Source: Bacteroidota bacterium (lineage in GTDB: Bacteria; Bacteroidota; Ignavibacteria; Kryptoniales; JAKASW01). Taken from it: a DNA stretch of 11,683 bases. A program made the translations under genes and the position numbers. Location: the NCBI GenBank assembly GCA_021789755.1, contig JAJYJD010000095.1, positions 1-11,683 of the forward strand, in the 5' to 3' direction. Under the pieces are notes generated by a model. It did not search any database. It was not told the origin of the DNA and saw only the letters and a list, made by a program, of their open reading frames with translations. Shown here piece after piece: positions 1-7,501 of the stretch; within the stretch, counting starts at the first letter, position 1, and each line of letters begins with the position of its first letter.

Positions 1-1
1 G

Positions 2-1123
2 AGCTTCATCCAGAAGATAGTGGAGATCGCGCCGCATGTGATCGTCTCAGGTGAAAAAGTGAAGCCGACTGTTCCCGATCAACTTGTCGAGTCTCATCAT
101 GGCACGCATGTCGATTTCATAAAGAATGTGACCCGGGACGACAAGGAAGTCATTAAGAATTATCCGCGCGTGAAGAGCCTCATAGAAGCCGATTCGCTGG
201 TGGAAATGGTATCGCCTTCCGTTTCGACAGATGTAATAGGTATGTTCGGGACCGTGTCGGAGCCGGTCCAACTCTTCGGGATCATACCGAACGTTCAGGA
301 CCGCATAGAGAAGTTCTCGACCAGCATGGTAGCCGGCAAATTCGACGAGCTGGCAAAAACGCCGGACGGGATTATGATCGGGAACACGATCGCAAAGGAC
401 TTCACCGCGAGAGTCGGAGACAGAATGCAAATTGTGTCACCAACGGGGCGAATCTACAGCGTTCGGGTCGTCGGTATATTCATGACAGGCATAAACGACA
501 TAGACGACAATTGTTACGTCAACATCAGGCTTGGCCAGAACATCGGTGGATTTTCACCGGACGAGGCGAGCAACCTCTATATCAGGGTGAACGATCTGCC
601 CAAAGACGGCCTGGTGGCGAAATCCATAGAGAGACAAACGAATTATAAGGCCGTAACCTGGGAAGAGCAGGCCGCCAACGTGGTGGCACTTTTCAAAATG
701 ATCTCGGGCATCGTTTACTTCCTCGTCTTCTTCGTAATCATGGTCGCCGGCTTCGGAGTTGCCAACGTATTGATAACAAACGTTCTGGAGAAGGCACGCG
801 ATATTGCCATCCTTAAGTCGATCGGCTTCAGGAAAGGCGAGATAATGTGGATATATCTGATGCAGGGTTTGATCGTTGCGCTGATCGGGGCGGCGATAGG
901 ATGCGTTCTCGGGTACATCCTGATCGAAATCATGTCGTCGATCCCTATGGCCACTTCAAGCGCGAGCACAATCAGAACGGACAGGCTGATGATGGGGAAG
1001 AGCCCGATCTATTTCATCGGCGCCTCGGTTTTTGCAGTCGTAGTAAGCCTCTTAGCTGCCGTCGGCCCTTCACGGAACGCAGCGAAAGTCAATCCGGTGG
1101 AAATTTTGCGCGGTGAGAGATGA
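2..1123 (+). CDS. LolC/LolE-type ABC transporter permease (FtsX/MacB-like), 5'-truncated by window
   Basis: This is the inner-membrane permease of an ABC transporter. With LolD it probably extracts lipoproteins from the inner membrane for delivery to the outer membrane. The reading frame is open from base 2, so the first transmembrane helix and the true start lie upstream; the in-frame GTG at 20 is internal. The first two thirds is a periplasmic MacB-PCD-like domain. The C-terminal FtsX domain has hydrophobic segments at about 698-780, 845-940 and 1007-1065. The first two are joined by the cytoplasmic coupling-helix sequence ARDIAILKSIGF, typical of FtsX-superfamily permeases. The C-terminus NPVEILRGER is also family-typical. 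The stop overlaps the lolD start in an ATGA, so the two are co-translated. LolC and LolE cannot be separated from this fragment. A MacB-like exporter permease is the alternative. Confidence 0.9.
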   Translation, partial: SFIQKIVEIAPHVIVSGEKVKPTVPDQLVESHHGTHVDFIKNVTRDDKEVIKNYPRVKSLIEADSLVEMVSPSVSTDVIGMFGTVSEPVQLFGIIPNVQDRIEKFSTSMVAGKFDELAKTPDGIMIGNTIAKDFTARVGDRMQIVSPTGRIYSVRVVGIFMTGINDIDDNCYVNIRLGQNIGGFSPDEASNLYIRVNDLPKDGLVAKSIERQTNYKAVTWEEQAANVVALFKMISGIVYFLVFFVIMVAGFGVANVLITNVLEKARDIAILKSIGFRKGEIMWIYLMQGLIVALIGAAIGCVLGYILIEIMSSIPMATSSASTIRTDRLMMGKSPIYFIGASVFAVVVSLLAAVGPSRNAAKVNPVEILRGER

Positions 1124-1830
1124 TGGATGATGTTATAATCAGACTTCAGCATGTGAAGAAAGAGCTGACCATAAAAAATGGCGGTGAAGAAATCGTCACT
1201 GTGATCCTGCCCGATATCAGTTTCGAAATAGAGCGCGGTGAATTCTCCGCGATTACGGGTCCGAGCGGTTCGGGCAAGACGACCCTTCTTTACCTGATGG
1301 GCGGTCTTGACAAGCCGAATTCCGGGAAGGTTTTCCTGGACAACGAAGAAATCAGCTCGATGACCGAAGAGGAGCTTGCCGGGATGCGGAACGCGAAGCT
1401 CGGCTTTGTTTACCAGTTTCACTTTTTATTGCCGGAATTCAGCGCCGTTGAAAACGTTATGATGCCGATGCTTGCGCGGGGGAGGGCGACAGTAAACGAG
1501 GCAAGAAAGCGGGCCGTTGAGCTGCTGTCTGACATTGGATTGGCGGATAAGCTCGATCATAAACCCAACCAACTTTCCGGCGGCCAGCAGCAGAGAGTTG
1601 CAGTAGCCCGGGCACTCGCCAACCACCCCATGGTGCTCCTTGCCGACGAACCTACGGGGAATCTCGACTCCAAAAGTGCCGAGGTAATTTACCGGCTTTT
1701 CGTGAAGTTGAATGAAGAAACCGGGCAGACGATCGTGGTTGTGACGCACGACGAACATTTCGCATCCGAGACAGGTCGAATATTGCATATACTGGACGGC
1801 CGCCTGGACAGCGACAGGAAGCTGAAGTAG
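1120..1830 (+). CDS. lolD: Lipoprotein-releasing system ATP-binding protein LolD
   Basis: This is the cytoplasmic ATPase subunit of a Lol transporter, 236 aa and full length. Walker A GPSGSGKT is at residues 47-54 and the Q-loop glutamine at 99. The ABC signature LSGGQ is at 152-156, Walker B LLADE ends at E177, and the H-loop histidine is H210. The sequence after the Q-loop, YQFHFLLPEFSAVENVMMP, closely resembles the LolD pattern YQFHHLLPEF and favours LolD over generic MacB ATPases. The start overlaps the permease stop (ATGA). GGTGAGAG at 1112-1119 may serve as ribosome binding site, and a second in-frame ATG at 1123 is possible. The order permease-ATPase and the absence of a membrane domain in this protein also fit LolCDE. 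Confidence 0.95.
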   Translation: MMDDVIIRLQHVKKELTIKNGGEEIVTVILPDISFEIERGEFSAITGPSGSGKTTLLYLMGGLDKPNSGKVFLDNEEISSMTEEELAGMRNAKLGFVYQFHFLLPEFSAVENVMMPMLARGRATVNEARKRAVELLSDIGLADKLDHKPNQLSGGQQQRVAVARALANHPMVLLADEPTGNLDSKSAEVIYRLFVKLNEETGQTIVVVTHDEHFASETGRILHILDGRLDSDRKLK

Positions 1831-1923
1831 AATTCTGCATCCGGCGGGATGAGAGCTAATCTCCACGAAATATTTCCACGCCTGCAAGTCGGAACGATAA
1901 GAAACCTCACGAGAACAATTGAA

Positions 1924-1953
1924 TTCGGAAAATACCCCCGAAGTTTTTATTTT
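1924..1953 (+). terminator. Possible weak intrinsic terminator after lolD
   Basis: TTCGG (1924-1928) and CCGAA (1938-1942) can form a 5-bp stem with a 9-base loop. It is followed directly by G and the T-rich run TTTTTATTTT (1944-1953). The stem is short, so termination would be inefficient. A second TTCGG (1957-1961) could compete for the same CCGAA arm. Confidence 0.3.
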
Positions 1954-1961
1954 GAATTCGG

Positions 1962-1981
1962 CGGTTGCCTGCAGGCGACCG
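1962..1981 (+). promoter_or_regulatory. Hairpin in the purC 5' leader
   Basis: CGGTTGCC (1962-1969) and GGCGACCG (1974-1981) form an 8-bp stem, seven Watson-Crick pairs plus one G-U wobble, closed by the tetraloop TGCA. It sits about 50 bases before the purC start and has no downstream T-run, so it is not a simple terminator. It could stabilise the leader or act in regulation. I recognise no known purine riboswitch or PUR box here. Confidence 0.4.
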
Positions 1982-2032
1982 GAGAATTTGCCAGTTCATC
2001 CCAGCAAGTTCAACTTCAAAAGAGAGAGGAAA

Positions 2033-2929
2033 ATGGAGAAGATAATCACAAAAACCGATTTTAAGAATCTAAAACTGTTTCAGCGCGGGAAAGTCCGCGA
2101 CATATATGATTTAAAGGATGCACTTCTTTTCGTGGTCTCGGACAGAATCAGCGCGTTCGATGTCATACTTCCCAACGGCATCCCGTTCAAAGGTAAGGTG
2201 CTGAACCAGATCTCGAATTTCTGGTTCGGTTTCACGAAAACAATCGTGAGGAACCACGTGATCGCATCGGACGTCAGACAATATCCGCCGGAGTGCAAAC
2301 CGTATTCTGAGGATCTCGCAGGTCGGAGCGTTATCGGAAAGAAGACGAAGCCTCTTCCGGTAGAATGCATCGTTCGCGGATATATCACCGGCACCGGTTG
2401 GATCGACTACAAGAAGACCGGTGCCATTTGCGGGATCACACTTCCTGAAGGTCTGCGTGAATCGGAGAAACTTCCGGAGCCGATTTTCACGCCTTCGACG
2501 AAGGCTGAGATCGGCGTCCATGATGAGAACATCAGCTTCGACGCCGTGGTTAAGCTGATCGGCGGCGGCCATGCGGAAAAAATCCGGGATTATACCATCG
2601 CTGTCTACAAAGCAGCGGCCTCGTATGCCGAGAGTAGAGGGATCATTATCGCCGACACCAAACTTGAGTTCGGGCTCGATGAGAAGGGTGAAATTATACT
2701 CATCGACGAAGTGCTGACGCCGGACTCATCGAGGTTCTGGGACAAATCCAGATACGAGGTCGGGAAATCTCAGCCGAGTTTCGACAAACAATTTGTTCGC
2801 GACTACCTTCTCTCGCTCAATTGGGATAAGAAGCCGCCCGCACCAAATCTTCCCGAAGAAATAATAAAAGAGACTAGCGCAAAGTATCTCCAGGCGTTGA
2901 AAGTACTGGCCGGTATAGAGCTTTCCTGA
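2033..2929 (+). CDS. purC: Phosphoribosylaminoimidazole-succinocarboxamide synthase (SAICAR synthetase)
   Basis: PurC ligates aspartate to CAIR using ATP, giving SAICAR in de novo purine synthesis (cytoplasm). The 298-aa length fits the longer, roughly 300-residue form of the family. Visible motifs are GKVRDIYDL near residue 19 (nucleotide-binding loop), VSDRISAFD at 35-43, ECIVRGYITGTGW, and TPSTKAEIGVHDENIS. The second family signature is ADTKLEFG followed by LIDEVLTPDSSRFWD. I chose ATG 2033 because homology begins here and AGAGAGGA (2023-2030) precedes it. The TTG-initiated extension from 1919 adds 38 unconserved residues. The gene appears monocistronic and converges on the minus-strand glycosyltransferase gene. 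Confidence 0.97.
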   Translation: MEKIITKTDFKNLKLFQRGKVRDIYDLKDALLFVVSDRISAFDVILPNGIPFKGKVLNQISNFWFGFTKTIVRNHVIASDVRQYPPECKPYSEDLAGRSVIGKKTKPLPVECIVRGYITGTGWIDYKKTGAICGITLPEGLRESEKLPEPIFTPSTKAEIGVHDENISFDAVVKLIGGGHAEKIRDYTIAVYKAAASYAESRGIIIADTKLEFGLDEKGEIILIDEVLTPDSSRFWDKSRYEVGKSQPSFDKQFVRDYLLSLNWDKKPPAPNLPEEIIKETSAKYLQALKVLAGIELS

Positions 2930-2944
2930 CCGTTTTGGCGGCGC

Positions 2945-2977
2945 GATTCCGATTCGAGATTCCGAATGGAAAATCGG
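2945..2977. repeat. Short direct/inverted repeats between convergent genes
   Basis: GATTCCGA is repeated 13 bases apart (2945-2952 and 2958-2965). CCGATT (2949-2954) pairs with AATCGG (2972-2977), or alternatively ATTCG (2952-2956) with CGAAT (2963-2967). The 84-base gap separates the convergent purC and GT9 genes, so a bidirectional terminator would be expected here. Neither strand shows a T-run after the stem, so that role is unproven. Confidence 0.3.
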
Positions 2978-3013
2978 AGCGAGGGCCACTGTCGGGAATT
3001 GTTGGTTTGCGGA

Positions 3014-4021
3014 TCAGTCTCTGAGAAGTGAGGCCGCTGCCTCTTCGACCGCCGCCGGTAGCGTATCCTTCATGCACTTGAAATGTCCCCTCGGACACGA
3101 TTCGAGACCGAGGTGCGAGCAGGGACGACAGGAGAGGCCGCTCACTTCCATCACCCTGTTCTCGATGCCATAAGGAAAAAAGCCGAATTCCCTGACGCTC
3201 GAACCGAAGATCGCGACTACTTTTTTACCCAATGCGTTCGCCGCATGCATCAGGTATGAGTCGTTCGTCACTACCACAGATGCGTGGCGCAGCATGGCGG
3301 TGCTCTCCGTAAGGCTCAGTTTCCCGCAAAGGTTGAGTGCACTCGTTCCTTCCTGTATGTTGTTGCACGCTTCTGCGTCGGCCGGCCCGCCCAGGAGGAC
3401 GACGCGCCCGTGCGGCTGCAGCTTTGCGGCAATTTCCTTCCAGTAAGCTGTCGGCCATCGCTTGGTGAAGTGTCTTGCTCCCGGACAAAGGAAAACTGCC
3501 TGTCGCGGTTCACTACCTGAGGACATCCATAATTCGTCTGCCGTTGCGACGCATTCCGACGGAAGATAGAACTCCGGTCTTGAAACGCTGGTCACTGATT
3601 TGTCATACGTCTGGGCATATTTCAGCGCGACCGACCTGACCGTTGAGAACAGGTTGAGCTTCGCATTAACGAGGATAGCTCGCTTGATAATGTCTTTCTT
3701 CACCTTGCGTATATCCGGGGCGGTTCCCCTTCGAAGGTAGATGCTTCTGAAGTTGTTGTGGAGGTCGAGGGTCGCTTCGAACTTTTCGCCTATCAGGCTC
3801 TGCCGTGTATCTTCCAATTGCCGGGACGTGGGTTGATCTTGAACCAAATGGACTCTATTTACGTTAGGATTCAAGCGAATGAGATCAGCATATTGGGACT
3901 TCACAAGAAAATGTATCTCGCAGCCGGGCTCTCTTTCCTTCATCAACCTCAGTAGCGGGGAGGTCAACAGCACGTCACCTGCGGAGCTCAGGCGTATCAG
4001 GAGCTTTTTCGACTTTTGCAT
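3014..4021 (-). CDS. Glycosyltransferase family 9 protein (ADP-heptose:LPS heptosyltransferase-like)
   Basis: This is a probable GT9 enzyme transferring a heptose-like sugar from an ADP-sugar onto lipopolysaccharide core at the cytoplasmic face of the inner membrane. It is 335 aa from the chosen start. The N-terminal Rossmann region begins KLLIRLSSAGDVLLTSPLLR, as in WaaF/WaaC-type proteins. The C-terminal nucleotide-binding region has VVTNDSYLMHAANALG with D254 and H259; most relatives have Gly where Tyr256 stands. Near the C-terminus, C298, C301, C309 and C316 form a CxxC...CP.GH..C pattern common in heptosyltransferases. I chose ATG at 4019-4021 because the family begins within a few residues of it. 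The longer frame from 4159 adds 46 unconserved residues and would run into the divergent operon. No clear Shine-Dalgarno is visible. The acceptor and sugar are not certain. Confidence 0.88.
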   Translation of the reverse strand: MQKSKKLLIRLSSAGDVLLTSPLLRLMKEREPGCEIHFLVKSQYADLIRLNPNVNRVHLVQDQPTSRQLEDTRQSLIGEKFEATLDLHNNFRSIYLRRGTAPDIRKVKKDIIKRAILVNAKLNLFSTVRSVALKYAQTYDKSVTSVSRPEFYLPSECVATADELWMSSGSEPRQAVFLCPGARHFTKRWPTAYWKEIAAKLQPHGRVVLLGGPADAEACNNIQEGTSALNLCGKLSLTESTAMLRHASVVVTNDSYLMHAANALGKKVVAIFGSSVREFGFFPYGIENRVMEVSGLSCRPCSHLGLESCPRGHFKCMKDTLPAAVEEAAASLLRD

Positions 4022-4085
4022 TGTTAGAAAATATGAATTTGAAGATGCAGTTCCAATTAATCGACGGCATCGCAAGCGTATTTGG

Positions 4086-4118
4086 TTTGCTTTTTGGGAA
4101 ACGTGAAAATAAATTTTG
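4086..4118 (+). promoter_or_regulatory. Candidate Bacteroidota-type promoter for the moxR-MBL-VWA operon
   Basis: TTTG (4086-4089), a 20-base spacer, and TAAATTTTG (4110-4118) resemble the Bacteroidota housekeeping pattern TTTG-N19-21-TAnnTTTG, with one extra T in the -7 element. This lies in the divergent gap (4022-4139), where a promoter is needed. Transcription would begin only shortly before the coding start, so the leader would be very short. Confidence 0.35.
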
Positions 4119-4139
4119 AGCAGAAACATGAGGGAATCG

Positions 4140-5648
4140 ATGAAGCAACTCGCGCACACGATCGGTGAGCTGAGGAAGAGCGGTTACAAAGTCCTTCCGG
4201 TAAAAGAAGAGATGCGAAAGAACCTCGTTATGAAACTCGGCAAGGGTGAGCCTCTTTTCCGCGGGATAATAGGTTACGACAAGACGGTTATACCTTCGAT
4301 AGTAAATGCAATTCTCGCGAAGCACGACATGATACTGCTCGGCTTGCGCGGACAGGCGAAGACGAGAATAGCGCGGAGTCTTACAGGACTGCTCGACGAA
4401 CGGGTTCCGTTCGTTAAGGGCTGCGAGATAAACGATGATCCATACAAGCCCGTCTGTAAGCACTGCATCGACCTGGTCAGGGAATACGGCGACGAAGTTG
4501 AAATCGAGTGGCTGACCCCCGAGCAAAGGTACGGCGAGAAACTTGCGACACCCGATGTAACAATAGCCGACCTTATCGGCGATATAGATCCAATCAAGGC
4601 GGCAGTACAGAAATTGCATTACTCGCACGAAGGTGCGATCCACTTCGGCATAATTCCGAGAACGAATCGCGGGGTCTTCACCATAAACGAGCTGCCGGAC
4701 CTGCAGCCCAGAATTCAGGTCGGCCTGTTCAATATCATGGAAGAGAAAGATATCCAGATCCGGGGGTTCAACGTCAGAATCCCGCTGGATATAATGATGG
4801 TATTTACCGCGAATCCGGAGGACTATACGAATCGCGGAAACATAATTACGCCGCTGAAGGACAGGATCGACTCACAGATTCTCACCCATTATCCGCGCAC
4901 TATCGAAGAGGCGATGAAAATCACTGAGCAGGAAGCTTGGCTCACCAGAGACGGGGGACGCGAAGTAGTGATGCCTCATTATCTGAAAGAAGTTGTGGAG
5001 GAGATAGCCTTCCAGGCACGCGGGAGCGAATTCGTCGACCAGAAGAGCGGCGTCAGCGTCAGGATGACGATCTCCGTAATGGAGAACCTTATCAGCAGTG
5101 CTGAGCGAAGGGCGATCACCAACGATGAGAACATAATCGTCCCTCGCATCTGTGACCTCCAGCAGGTTCTGCCGGGGATGACCGGGAAACTCGAGCTGGT
5201 ATTCGAGGGCGAGCAGGAAGGATCCGTCAAGGTGAGCCGCGCTCTTATAGGCAAGGCGGTGAGAGAAACGTTCAAGAAATACTTTCCCGACCCGCTCCAA
5301 AAGAAGATCCGCACTCCGCAGGGTGAGGAGCCGAAAAGACGCGACGATGATTACACCCCGATCATTTCGTGGTTCGAGGCGGGCAACAAAATCGAAGTCG
5401 CCGATGATATGCCGTTCGACCAATATTTTAATGAGCTGAATAAAGTGTCCAATCTTAAAGATGTCGTGAAGAAGCACATGAAGGTGGAAGAATCGAAGAA
5501 GTACGAGCTTGCCACCTCGATGGAATTCGTCCTCGACGGGCTCCACCAGTTCTCCAGGATCGCTAAAGACGACACCGATAACGTCGTTGCCTACAAAGAC
5601 CTGGTGGGCAGCATCTTTCCGCCGAAGGGAAGATACGAGGAGGATTGA
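4140..5648 (+). CDS. MoxR-type AAA+ ATPase, magnesium-chelatase subunit I-like, with Cys cluster
   Basis: This is a chelatase/MoxR-clade AAA+ ATPase that presumably works with the VWA protein encoded two genes downstream to remodel or metallate a client. Numbering from ATG 4140 (502 aa), Walker A GLRGQAKT is at 68-75. A Cys triad C95, C106, C109 sits in the insert after Walker A and may bind zinc. The Walker B-like segment GVFTINELPDL starts at 178 with E184, and the sensor-1 region FTANPEDYTNRG has N225. A helical C-terminal region follows to about residue 502. GAGGGA (4130-4135) before ATG 4140 supports this start; ATG 4128 and TTG 4116 are in-frame alternatives. It is not a true Mg-chelatase gene, as no bacteriochlorophyll or cobalamin genes are nearby. 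Annotation as a sigma-54-interacting regulator would be misleading. Confidence 0.9.
   Translation: MKQLAHTIGELRKSGYKVLPVKEEMRKNLVMKLGKGEPLFRGIIGYDKTVIPSIVNAILAKHDMILLGLRGQAKTRIARSLTGLLDERVPFVKGCEINDDPYKPVCKHCIDLVREYGDEVEIEWLTPEQRYGEKLATPDVTIADLIGDIDPIKAAVQKLHYSHEGAIHFGIIPRTNRGVFTINELPDLQPRIQVGLFNIMEEKDIQIRGFNVRIPLDIMMVFTANPEDYTNRGNIITPLKDRIDSQILTHYPRTIEEAMKITEQEAWLTRDGGREVVMPHYLKEVVEEIAFQARGSEFVDQKSGVSVRMTISVMENLISSAERRAITNDENIIVPRICDLQQVLPGMTGKLELVFEGEQEGSVKVSRALIGKAVRETFKKYFPDPLQKKIRTPQGEEPKRRDDDYTPIISWFEAGNKIEVADDMPFDQYFNELNKVSNLKDVVKKHMKVEESKKYELATSMEFVLDGLHQFSRIAKDDTDNVVAYKDLVGSIFPPKGRYEED
5637..5643 (+). promoter_or_regulatory. Strong ribosome binding site deciding the TTG start of the MBL gene
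   Basis: GAGGAGG lies within the last codons of the moxR-like gene and stands 6 bases before TTG 5650, an ideal spacing. It fixes the start of the metallo-hydrolase at a rare TTG codon rather than at an earlier start in the same frame. Confidence 0.85.
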
Positions 5649-5649
5649 A

Positions 5650-6309
5650 TTGTCCGGAAGCACTCCTGTTATCGAGAAATTTGAAGATGGTCCGGTATGG
5701 ACGATCGGTTACCTGGTGTACGACGTTTCCACGAAGGAGGCTCTCGTCATCGACGTGCCGATGTGGTCGGCAGAAAAAATCTACAGGAGAGTGAAAGAAC
5801 TCGGCCTGTCGGTCAAATATATCGTGGCGACTCACGGCCATTGGGACCACATAGGCGATATGAAGAAGCTAAAACAGTTAACCGGCGCCGCAGTTTGTGC
5901 GAATCCTTCAGACGGCTGGATGATGCGCGATCCGAACGGAATGGTCATTCCCCCGCCTGAGCGGGTTGAACCATGTGAGGCTGAAACACCTCTTGTGGAT
6001 GGAAGCGAGCTTCGTGTGGGGAATTTTAGATTCAAAACCATTTATACTCCCGGGCACTCCGCCGGTTCGATTTGCCTTTACGAGGAGGAGGCAGCAATAT
6101 TGTTTACGGGCGATACTCTCTTTGCGGGTTCCGTCGGCCGCGTCGATCTGCCGACCGGCTCGATGGAAGTGATTTCGAAGAGCATTTCGGAGAAATTGAT
6201 GACGCTGCCGGAAGATGTGAGGATTTTCCCGGGTCACGGAGCCGACAGTACCCTCAAGCGGGAAAGGACGACCAACCAGTTCGTTCAAATGATGAGTGCA
6301 GAGAGATGA
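5650..6309 (+). CDS. MBL-fold metallohydrolase (glyoxalase II-like)
   Basis: This is a cytoplasmic metallo-beta-lactamase-fold hydrolase binding two metal ions, 219 aa. The signature HxHxDH is at 62-67 (THGHWDH), followed by TPGHSAG with H136, FTGDTLF with D155, and FPGHG with H196. Together these give the complete metal-ligand set of glyoxalase II-like proteins. The short length, without the long C-terminal substrate domain of true glyoxalase II, fits general MBL thioesterase/hydrolase relatives; the substrate is unknown. It starts at TTG 5650, one base past the moxR-like stop, behind a near-perfect ribosome binding site. Its own stop overlaps an ATG in an ATGA. Its place between an AAA+ and a VWA gene makes it a candidate client of that pair (inference). 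Confidence 0.93.
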   Translation: MSGSTPVIEKFEDGPVWTIGYLVYDVSTKEALVIDVPMWSAEKIYRRVKELGLSVKYIVATHGHWDHIGDMKKLKQLTGAAVCANPSDGWMMRDPNGMVIPPPERVEPCEAETPLVDGSELRVGNFRFKTIYTPGHSAGSICLYEEEAAILFTGDTLFAGSVGRVDLPTGSMEVISKSISEKLMTLPEDVRIFPGHGADSTLKRERTTNQFVQMMSAER

Positions 6310-6398
6310 TGTTGAACAAATTCCTTCAGGAGAAGACTTCCTGCCGGATCGATACGGCGATGTTATTCGTGAAAGCACGACGGCGAGGTGATCGATGA
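6306..6398 (+). CDS. Possible 30-codon micro-ORF coupled to both neighbours
   Basis: An ATG at 6306 overlaps the MBL stop in an ATGA. The frame runs 30 codons, and its TGA (6396-6398) overlaps the VWA start in a second ATGA. The peptide would start MMLNKFLQEKTSCRID and end in an Arg-rich tail. GAGAG just upstream could serve as ribosome binding site. A random frame of this length stays open fairly often, so it may only be an 85-base spacer or a device to carry ribosomes across to the VWA gene. No homology is recognised. Confidence 0.25.
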   Translation: MMLNKFLQEKTSCRIDTAMLFVKARRRGDR

Positions 6399-7501
6399 GA
6401 TTCAGGTATTCGAAATGGACTGAGAATTCAATGACTGACGAGCAGCGGCTTCAAAACATGGTGTCGCTGTTCAGTTACCTGCTTCTCCAGACGAACGGTG
6501 ATGCGGAAGAGGCGCTCGAATGGATGAGGCAGCTGGGACAGGAATACGAGCTTTTCGATGAGAATATGTCTCTAGACGATTTCATAGAGAAATTGAAAGA
6601 GCTCGGTTACATAGACGATGCGAAGGATGTCATCGTACTTACATCGAAGGGAGTGCAAAGGATACGCGAGGACGCGTTGCGTGAAGTCTTCTCAAACCTG
6701 AAAAAGAGTCCGGAAGGCTCTCACGAGTCGCCGCATATGGGACAGGGAGTTGACCGGCTCAGCGAAACGAAGAAGTATACCTTCGGTGACCAGCCGACCA
6801 ATATCGACCTGACATCGACGATGAAGAACGCCCTCCAGCACGATAGCATAGAGGAATTCAAGCTCAGGGAAGATGATATAGAAGTCTACGAAACAGAACA
6901 CCTCACCAATTGTGCAACGGTTGTCCTCCTCGACATAAGTCATTCGATGATACTATATGGCGAGGACAGGATAACGCCGGCAAAGCAGGTGTCGCTTGCT
7001 CTCGCGGAGCTGATCAGGACGAAGTTTCCCAAAGATCACATGAACATCGTCGTGTTCGGCGACGACGCAAAAGAGATTACGCTTGCGGAGCTCCCGTTTG
7101 TTACCGTCGGACCTTACCATACAAACACTCTCGCCGCGCTGCGCCTCGCAAGAAGCATTCTTCGCCGGAAAGGGAACGTGAACAAACAGGTGTTTCTTGT
7201 GACGGACGGGAAACCTTCGGCGATATTTGATGATTCAGGACGGCTTTACAGGAATTCTTTCGGCCTCGATCCGAGGATTGTGAATAAGACACTGGACGAG
7301 GCTGTCGCATGCAGAAGAGAGAAGATCGTGATCAGCACGTTCATGGTTGCGCGGGATCCTTACCTGATAAACTTCGTCGAGGAGCTGACTCAGGCAAATA
7401 AGGGAAGAGCGTACTACTCCTCGCTGAACAAATTGGGGGAATACATCTTCGTGGACTACATTCGCAACAGGAGGAAGAAATTCAACAGCTCGTTGCCCTG
7501 A
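6395..7501 (+). CDS. VWA (von Willebrand factor A) domain protein, partner of MoxR-type ATPase
   Basis: This cytoplasmic protein of 368 aa has no signal peptide or membrane span. It is the expected MIDAS-bearing partner of the MoxR-like ATPase, comparable to the ChlD/CbbO/NorD role. The N-terminal opening MRFRYSKW matches family members and supports ATG 6395, with GAGGTG at 6385-6390 as ribosome binding site. Residues about 17-110 are a charged helical domain. The VWA domain starts near 175 and has MIDAS residues D180-x-S182-x-S184 (DISHS), T243 in YHTNT, and D271 in VTDGKPS, so the metal site is intact. It is the last gene of the operon; its stop lies in the loop of an 8-bp hairpin. The molecular target is unknown. 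Confidence 0.92.
   Translation: MRFRYSKWTENSMTDEQRLQNMVSLFSYLLLQTNGDAEEALEWMRQLGQEYELFDENMSLDDFIEKLKELGYIDDAKDVIVLTSKGVQRIREDALREVFSNLKKSPEGSHESPHMGQGVDRLSETKKYTFGDQPTNIDLTSTMKNALQHDSIEEFKLREDDIEVYETEHLTNCATVVLLDISHSMILYGEDRITPAKQVSLALAELIRTKFPKDHMNIVVFGDDAKEITLAELPFVTVGPYHTNTLAALRLARSILRRKGNVNKQVFLVTDGKPSAIFDDSGRLYRNSFGLDPRIVNKTLDEAVACRREKIVISTFMVARDPYLINFVEELTQANKGRAYYSSLNKLGEYIFVDYIRNRRKKFNSSLP

Larger units (their letters stand above)
1831..2032. other. Intergenic region between lolD and purC
   Basis: About 200 bases hold no convincing gene. The TTG-initiated extension of the purC frame from 1919 codes for nothing recognisable. The stretch contains a weak terminator-like element (1924-1953) and a strong GC hairpin (1962-1981), both listed separately. 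GAATTCGG occurs twice (1921-1928 and 1954-1961). The purC promoter must lie here or within lolD, but I cannot pick a clear -35/-10 pair. Confidence 0.6.

Noticed and set aside
1919..2032. N-terminal extension of PurC from TTG 1919
   Set aside because: The 38 added residues do not resemble PurC, and the family start with a purine-rich ribosome binding site lies at ATG 2033.
4022..4159. Longer GT9 start at 4159
   Set aside because: The added 46 residues are outside the family and would cross the promoter region and start of the divergent operon.
3975..4643. 222-codon minus-strand frame across the divergent region
   Set aside because: It overlaps both the GT9 start and the ATPase gene and has no recognisable protein features.
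4140..5648. True magnesium chelatase subunit for (bacterio)chlorophyll synthesis
   Set aside because: The protein is in the chelatase/MoxR AAA+ clade, but no ChlH/CobN-like large subunit or tetrapyrrole gene is present and the adjacent genes are MBL and VWA.
5509..5649. Upstream start for the MBL protein within the moxR-like gene
   Set aside because: A near-perfect ribosome binding site at 5637-5643 and the start of homology both point to TTG 5650.
4872..5663. 263-codon minus-strand frame inside the moxR-like gene
   Set aside because: It is antisense to a clear AAA+ protein with no domain features of its own.
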